From assembly GCA_000432335.1 (NCBI GenBank), contig HF995326.1:1-24847 (forward strand): a stretch of 24,847 nt of DNA, given 5' to 3'. Below are positions 21,670-24,847 of this stretch, in pieces. The DNA comes from Firmicutes bacterium CAG:646. GTDB taxonomy: Bacteria; Bacillota; Clostridia; Lachnospirales; Lachnospiraceae. Every line of letters starts with the position of its first letter. Within the stretch, counting starts at the first letter, position 1. A program made the position numbers and the translations under genes. The notes under the pieces were generated by a model. The model ran no database searches and had not been told where the DNA came from. It saw only the letters and a program-made list of their open reading frames with translations.

Positions 21670-22058
21670 TAACATTCAAGGATATTGATACCGTACATAA
21701 AAGACCTGATGGGACAGCGAAGAGAAATTTTGACAATAACAGATCTCATTTTGTTAGTGGTGTTGATTTCTTCAAAATTTCAATGAAAGAGTTCAGTACG
21801 AATATCGTACCCAACTCATATAAAGGTGGAAATCCCAATAATCTTGTAACTCTTATCACAGAAACAGGTTACCTGATGTTAGTGAAGTCCTTCACAGATG
21901 ATTTGGCTTGGAAGGTGCAGAGGGAATTGGTAAAAATGCAACGAATACCGAACGTTTTACCGATTTTCAAAACAAACAAACAAATGCTTAAAAATGATTT
22001 AGAATTTCGGGTTTCTCTCACGCGTGCGTGCGTAGGAACTTATAAAGGGGTGATGTGA
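21609..22058 (+). pseudogene. ORF6N domain fragment lacking a start codon, fused out of frame to Bro-N
   Basis: From about 21640 the frame one base behind the Bro-N frame reads IKEYRGKRVVTFKDID, then HKRPDGTAKRNFDNN, HFVSGVDFF and later TETGYLMLVKSFTDDLAWK. This is a recognisable ORF6N domain (about 100 residues). The only ATG in the frame is at 21783, in the middle of the domain, and stop codons at 21603-21608 close the frame on the left. The C-terminal domain usual in ORF6N proteins is missing; the frame ends FRVSLTRACVGTYKGVM. It can only be made whole by a -1 frameshift from Bro-N, for which I see no good slippery site, so it is called a remnant. Confidence 0.68.
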
Positions 22059-22651
22059 TGGAATACATAGAGATTAAACAATTCAAAGAGAAAGTACCGC
22101 CTGATGCAGAATCAGCCACATTTCAGACAAAGGAAGGTAAAGAAAATACGGTTTATTTTGGGTATCAAAAAACGGGCTATGGAAAGAAACGCTTCTTTTT
22201 ATGTCCTTGCTGTGGGAAACGTGTCACAAAACTATATTCTATGAGGTATGGATACAGATGCCGGGAATGTGGCGGGATAAACCCATATGAAGGAATTAAG
22301 AACATGACAAAGGGCGGTTCTGATGAAATCACCTATAGAATGTTAAAATATGCAGCAAAGCATGGTATTCAGTTTGAATTCCCTTTTGATTATTTGCAAT
22401 TTGCGACAGATGAAAGGATAAGAAAGAAATCTTTTCTGAAATCGTTGAAGATATTACAGGGGCTTGAAAATATGCGGTTTCAGGCAATTATGAATAAAAC
22501 CATATATGCATCTAAAGTATTATCAAGTGTCTGTAAAGGGCAACATCTGTTATTGCAAGAAAAATCACTTTATGATTTGAAAAACTGGATTTACAACTGG
22601 AATACAGGACAAGAAATAATTGTGCCGCATCCAAAACTATTTATTAAGTAA
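22058..22651 (+). CDS. Phage-like zinc-ribbon protein
   Basis: About 197 residues from ATG 22058 (TGATG overlap with the preceding frame; a GTG at 22055 is an alternative), with AAAGGGG upstream. Seen: a zinc ribbon with C49-P-C51-C52 and C68-R-E-C71 in a basic, aromatic-rich surrounding, then a helical C-terminal half of about 110 residues. No enzyme motif. Such proteins are common hypotheticals in the early and middle region of Clostridia phages and probably bind nucleic acid. It is followed after 13 bases by the small HTH gene. Confidence 0.7.
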   Translation: MEYIEIKQFKEKVPPDAESATFQTKEGKENTVYFGYQKTGYGKKRFFLCPCCGKRVTKLYSMRYGYRCRECGGINPYEGIKNMTKGGSDEITYRMLKYAAKHGIQFEFPFDYLQFATDERIRKKSFLKSLKILQGLENMRFQAIMNKTIYASKVLSSVCKGQHLLLQEKSLYDLKNWIYNWNTGQEIIVPHPKLFIK

Positions 22652-22664
22652 AGGCGGTGTTTTT

Positions 22665-22874
22665 ATGAAGATTGATAAAGAAAAGTTGTTTGATCACATG
22701 GCTGAAAAGGGATTTTTCATCAAAGATTTGTGTAAGAGATTGAATATGAATGAACCATCATTGAAAAAGATTCTTGATCAGGAAAAAGAATTGGATGATA
22801 GGACTGCTTCTAAAATAGCCATTGTATTAAATGTTAAATTAAGGGATATAGAAAAGAAAGGTGAGGAATTATGA
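22665..22874 (+). CDS. Small XRE-like helix-turn-helix protein
   Basis: 69 residues from ATG 22665, preceded by AAAGGCGG. Seen: DKEKLFDHMAEKGFFIKDLCKRLNMNEPSLKKILDQ, then TASKIAIVLNVKLRDIE: a compact XRE/Cro-type fold without extra domain. It overlaps the next gene by four bases (ATGA), so the two are coupled. Probably a regulator within the element's middle operon; no target can be inferred beyond that. Confidence 0.75.
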   Translation: MKIDKEKLFDHMAEKGFFIKDLCKRLNMNEPSLKKILDQEKELDDRTASKIAIVLNVKLRDIEKKGEEL

Positions 22875-23335
22875 AATCTTTAGCTGAAAAATACTTTCAA
22901 TCCATATTGGATAAGAAACAGCATATTGAGGATATGCTGGACTATCGAAAGGAATTACAGGAACGTGCTGCCAATATAGGCAGTATTGATATTTCAAAGG
23001 AACGTGTACAGACAAGCCACACAACAGACCGGGTTTCAACTATGGCGGTAGAACTTGCAGAACTAGATCAGACGATTGAAAAGAAAAAAATTGAATTGTG
23101 GACTGTTACAGATGAGTGCATAACAAAAATCAGAGAATTGCGTGATTTGAATTATATCAAGGTACTGCATAAATTGTATGTTCAATTTAAGCCCCATAAG
23201 CAAGTGGCAACTGAAACAAATCACCGCATTGGTTGGGTATTGAAAAAGCAGGAAGAAGCAATACAGTTATTTGATCAGGTACATTATGATTTCCTTTGTG
23301 AGTGGGTCGAAAAAGGAAGTGATTGCACTGAATAA
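22871..23335 (+). CDS. DUF1492/ArpU-like phage transcriptional regulator
   Basis: 154 residues. The first two thirds form a long coiled helix (AEKYFQSILDKKQHIEDMLDYRKELQERA, ELAELDQTIEKKKIEL). The end has a sigma region-4-like helix-turn-helix (YIKVLHKLYVQFKPHKQVATETNHRIGWVLKKQEEAI). This layout resembles DUF1492 and ArpU/RinA-type late regulators of Firmicute phages, though the HTH is divergent. It overlaps both the HTH gene before it and, probably, the Mor-like gene after it. A role in turning on late genes is inferred from family and position. Confidence 0.7.
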   Translation: MKSLAEKYFQSILDKKQHIEDMLDYRKELQERAANIGSIDISKERVQTSHTTDRVSTMAVELAELDQTIEKKKIELWTVTDECITKIRELRDLNYIKVLHKLYVQFKPHKQVATETNHRIGWVLKKQEEAIQLFDQVHYDFLCEWVEKGSDCTE

Positions 23336-23579
23336 AAATGAACGTGCATTGAACAAATTGAAATCTGTAGTTGATAAAGATGTTTATTTGACTTTGTTGG
23401 TTATGTTTGCCGGGGAAACAATTTATTTTCCGGCAGCAGGTACACCAAAGGAAAAGCAGGAACGGAACAGAGAAATAATAAAAGCAAAAGAAAATGGTGT
23501 TTCAGTTTCAGAACTAATAGAATCGTATGGTCTTTCTGAAAGTCAGATCAGAAGGATTTTGAAGGGTAAGGCGGTATAA
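23319..23579 (+). CDS. Mor-like transcription activator (HTH)
   Basis: About 86 residues if read from GTG 23319; the true start is uncertain because AAAAAGGA is very near that GTG, and an in-frame ATG at 23286 would lengthen the overlap with the preceding gene. Seen: VVDKDVYLTLLVMFAGETIYFPAAG, then a C-terminal HTH (RNREIIKAKENGVSVSELIESYGLSESQIRRILKG). The GETIYFP plus HTH pattern is that of the Mor/C activator family, known as middle-gene activators in phage Mu and common in Firmicute elements. Its stop codon lies inside the terminator at 23567-23596. Confidence 0.72.
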   Translation: MIALNKNERALNKLKSVVDKDVYLTLLVMFAGETIYFPAAGTPKEKQERNREIIKAKENGVSVSELIESYGLSESQIRRILKGKAV

Positions 23580-23596
23580 AGTACCGTCTTATTTTT
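23567..23596 (+). terminator. Terminator of the middle regulatory operon
   Basis: TAAGGCGGTA (23567-23576) pairs with TACCGTCTTA (23582-23591) with one wobble pair, 5-base loop, followed by TTTTTC. It overlaps the last codons of the Mor-like gene. Confidence 0.85.
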
Positions 23597-23634
23597 CTGT
23601 CATTTTCTAAGAAAGTGGTAGATGCATACCGAAA

Positions 23635-23669
23635 ATATATTTGATACACTTGTTTTATATCAAATATAT
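23635..23669. promoter_or_regulatory. AT-rich 12-bp inverted repeat before 23690-24406 (candidate operator)
   Basis: ATATATTTGATA (23635-23646) and TATCAAATATAT (23658-23669), perfect, 11-base centre, in the leader between a terminator and the next gene's ribosome site. A regulator-binding site, perhaps for one of the nearby regulators, is plausible. Confidence 0.5.
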
Positions 23670-23689
23670 CAAAGAAAGGATGAAACAAA

Positions 23690-24406
23690 ATGGAACTTGA
23701 AAAGTATATCAGAACTGCAAAAGAAGCCATAAACAAGGGTTATTTTGGTATTCAGGATGCGTTGATAAAGTATGATGAATCTCTGGAAAGATTAAAGTCA
23801 AGAGGATGGAACAGCAAAGAAACAGCCTATCAGCAGGAATATCAAAAAATTATTGCCACCTTCAATGAGGAAACAGAGGCAGCTATTTCAATCTGTAAGG
23901 CAGAAGTACAGAAACAGAAAGAAGCATACATGAAAGAAGTTGATGCTTATTATATGGCAGATGGTAGCAAGATTGATTTGAATGACATGAATCTAATTAA
24001 GTTTGGTGTCAACTTAAAGTTAGATGAAATAATAAGTATGACAAAAAAACATTTAGATAATCCTACCATGTTACGGCTTATTCATAAATATGTTCTTGAG
24101 GTTAATTCGCATTTACCGGAAGATAGAAGAATGAAACTGCCGGATAAGTACAACATTATGTTTATGAAAGTAGAAAAAAATGGAAAAGTTGAAAAGTCGT
24201 GCTTTGAGACTTTTGAACACCTTGCAACTATGGGAATGAATCACCCGGATAAGTCTTTCACCATGTATCAGGCATATCTGGATGATTATGAAGAAGATGC
24301 GGTTCTAAAACTATTAAAGGCTAAACCATTCATTGATGAAGAAACGCAGCAGCGTATCAATCAGATTGAACAGAAACGGATTGATGATCATAACAGTAAA
24401 AGATAA
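23690..24406 (+). CDS. Hypothetical protein with coiled-coil N-terminus
   Basis: 238 residues, start preceded by AAAGGATG. The first about 85 residues are charged and helical (YQQEYQKIIATFNEETEAAISICKAEVQKQKEAYMKEV), likely coiled coil. The middle (DLNDMNLIKFGVNLKLDEIISMTKKHLDNPTMLRLIHKY) and the acidic C-terminus are also helical. No family recognised. It starts a new transcription unit after a terminator and precedes the cold-shock gene. Coiled-coil proteins at this place in phages may be scaffold- or head-related, but nothing here proves it. Confidence 0.72.
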   Translation: MELEKYIRTAKEAINKGYFGIQDALIKYDESLERLKSRGWNSKETAYQQEYQKIIATFNEETEAAISICKAEVQKQKEAYMKEVDAYYMADGSKIDLNDMNLIKFGVNLKLDEIISMTKKHLDNPTMLRLIHKYVLEVNSHLPEDRRMKLPDKYNIMFMKVEKNGKVEKSCFETFEHLATMGMNHPDKSFTMYQAYLDDYEEDAVLKLLKAKPFIDEETQQRINQIEQKRIDDHNSKR

Positions 24407-24428
24407 GTTAGCGGAAAGGAAAAAATAA

Positions 24429-24635
24429 ATGACAGGAAGAATTAGTTTTTATGACAATACAAGAGGTTTTGGATTTATAAATGGTGAAGATGGAGAAAGT
24501 GTTTTCTTTCACATCAGTAATGTTTCAGTAACAAATGGGGCACTTTTAGAGGAAAATCAATTAGTTTCCTATGATGTTATTGAGACTGAAAAAGGCAAGG
24601 CTGCCGTTGATATTGTGCTGACACCAGTAGCTTAA
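24429..24635 (+). CDS. Cold-shock domain protein
   Basis: 68 residues, start preceded by GGAAAGGA. One cold-shock domain with RNP1 RGFGFI (12-17) and RNP2 VFFHIS (25-30). The core is otherwise normal, but it starts MTGRISFYDNTRGFG and not with the usual MKGTVKWFN opening, so it is a divergent, element-borne member. These proteins bind single-stranded RNA or DNA and melt RNA structure. Its place in an operon of phage-like genes suggests it serves the element's own transcription or translation and is not a host cold-shock gene. Confidence 0.85.
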   Translation: MTGRISFYDNTRGFGFINGEDGESVFFHISNVSVTNGALLEENQLVSYDVIETEKGKAAVDIVLTPVA

Positions 24636-24652
24636 AGGAAGGGGGAAAAACT

Positions 24653-24814
24653 ATGTACACACGTGAGGATTTGAAGAAATCACTTGCAGAAGTGAAAGAG
24701 AAAATTGAAACTACTGAGATTACAGAAGAAGTATTTTTGGAAATTGAAAAAACATTGAAACAGATTGGAGAAAAACGGAGTGAAGTTCAGAAACAGATTT
24801 TTGATCTAGTATAG
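24653..24814 (+). CDS. Small coiled-coil-like hypothetical protein
   Basis: 53 residues (MYTREDLKKSLAEVKEKIET... QIFDLV), start preceded by AAGGAAGGGGG, an unusually strong ribosome site. Charged with a heptad-like helix pattern throughout. It follows the cold-shock gene by 17 bases and is probably in the same operon. No family recognised. It is too short for the usual ORF cut-off. Confidence 0.6.
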   Translation: MYTREDLKKSLAEVKEKIETTEITEEVFLEIEKTLKQIGEKRSEVQKQIFDLV

Positions 24815-24847
24815 AATAAATTAAATTTCTGCTATATATTTTTGAGA

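Larger units (their letters stand above)
16325..24847. mobile_element. Phage-like integrative element (prophage or satellite), left arm
   Basis: Seen: a minus-strand integrase at the left edge, a divergent repressor/Cro pair with operators, a VirE-type primase-helicase, iteron-like repeats, a Bro-N/ORF6N antirepressor remnant, DUF1492-like and Mor-like regulators and a cold-shock protein. All are AT-rich, unlike region 1. This is the usual order of the integration, lysogeny and replication modules of a temperate phage or satellite of Firmicutes. Packaging and structural genes are not visible, so phage and satellite cannot be separated. The exact left boundary is not defined; it lies between the rpsI stop codon and the integrase terminator. 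The right boundary is beyond the window. Confidence 0.72.

Noticed and set aside
1..24847. CRISPR arrays, tRNA or rRNA genes, insertion-sequence transposases
   Set aside because: No regularly spaced repeat array, cloverleaf sequence, rRNA-like stretch or DDE/HUH transposase gene was seen on either strand.

Overview
The window looks like mobile DNA from a gut Clostridia genome (Lachnospiraceae or Oscillospiraceae type). The evidence is the Tn1549/CTn-type mobilisation genes, strong AGGAGG-type ribosome sites, the small conserved ICE proteins and a low-GC phage-like module. No ordinary chromosomal gene is complete here. The only recognisable housekeeping sequence is the last 17 codons of rpsI (ribosomal protein S9) at 16274-16324, which marks an attachment site.

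Region 1 (1-7565, GC-rich) is the backbone of an integrative conjugative or mobilisable element. It holds the 3' part of a giant SNF2-type helicase gene, a DUF3848/DUF3849 protein, MobC, two small conserved ICE proteins, a three-gene AbiE cassette (antitoxin AbiEi, nucleotidyltransferase toxin AbiEii, and a zinc-ribbon protein with an acidic tail) and a MOBP-family relaxase. Region 2 (about 7566-12250, AT-rich) is an inserted accessory block. It starts with a cluster of hairpins, carries an AT-rich paralogue of a backbone gene and an XRE regulator, and then a bacitracin-resistance cassette bcrR-bcrA-bcrB-bcrD(uppP). The bcrR-bcrA gap contains two copies of GACA-N7-TGTC, the operator described for enterococcal BcrR. 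Region 3 (12348-16324) is the recombination end of the ICE: a sigma-like regulator, a 476-base structured non-coding stretch, an excisionase-like gene, two full-length paralogous tyrosine integrases in tandem, then the rpsI 3' fragment.

Region 4 (about 16325 to the end, AT-rich) is the left arm of a second, phage-like integrative element. It has an integrase on the minus strand next to the rpsI fragment, a divergent repressor/Cro switch with three CCATT-type operators and a consensus promoter, a VirE-type primase-helicase followed by iteron-like GTGACAGT repeats (a candidate origin), a broken Bro-N/ORF6N antirepressor, and early and regulatory genes including DUF1492-like and Mor-like regulators and a cold-shock protein. 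No structural phage genes are in view, so prophage and phage satellite cannot be told apart.

Together, the left element supplies mobilisation, a defence/addiction module and bacitracin resistance. Its integration functions sit against rpsI, and a second element has accreted at the same spot. All calls come from reading the sequence by eye; no database search was possible.
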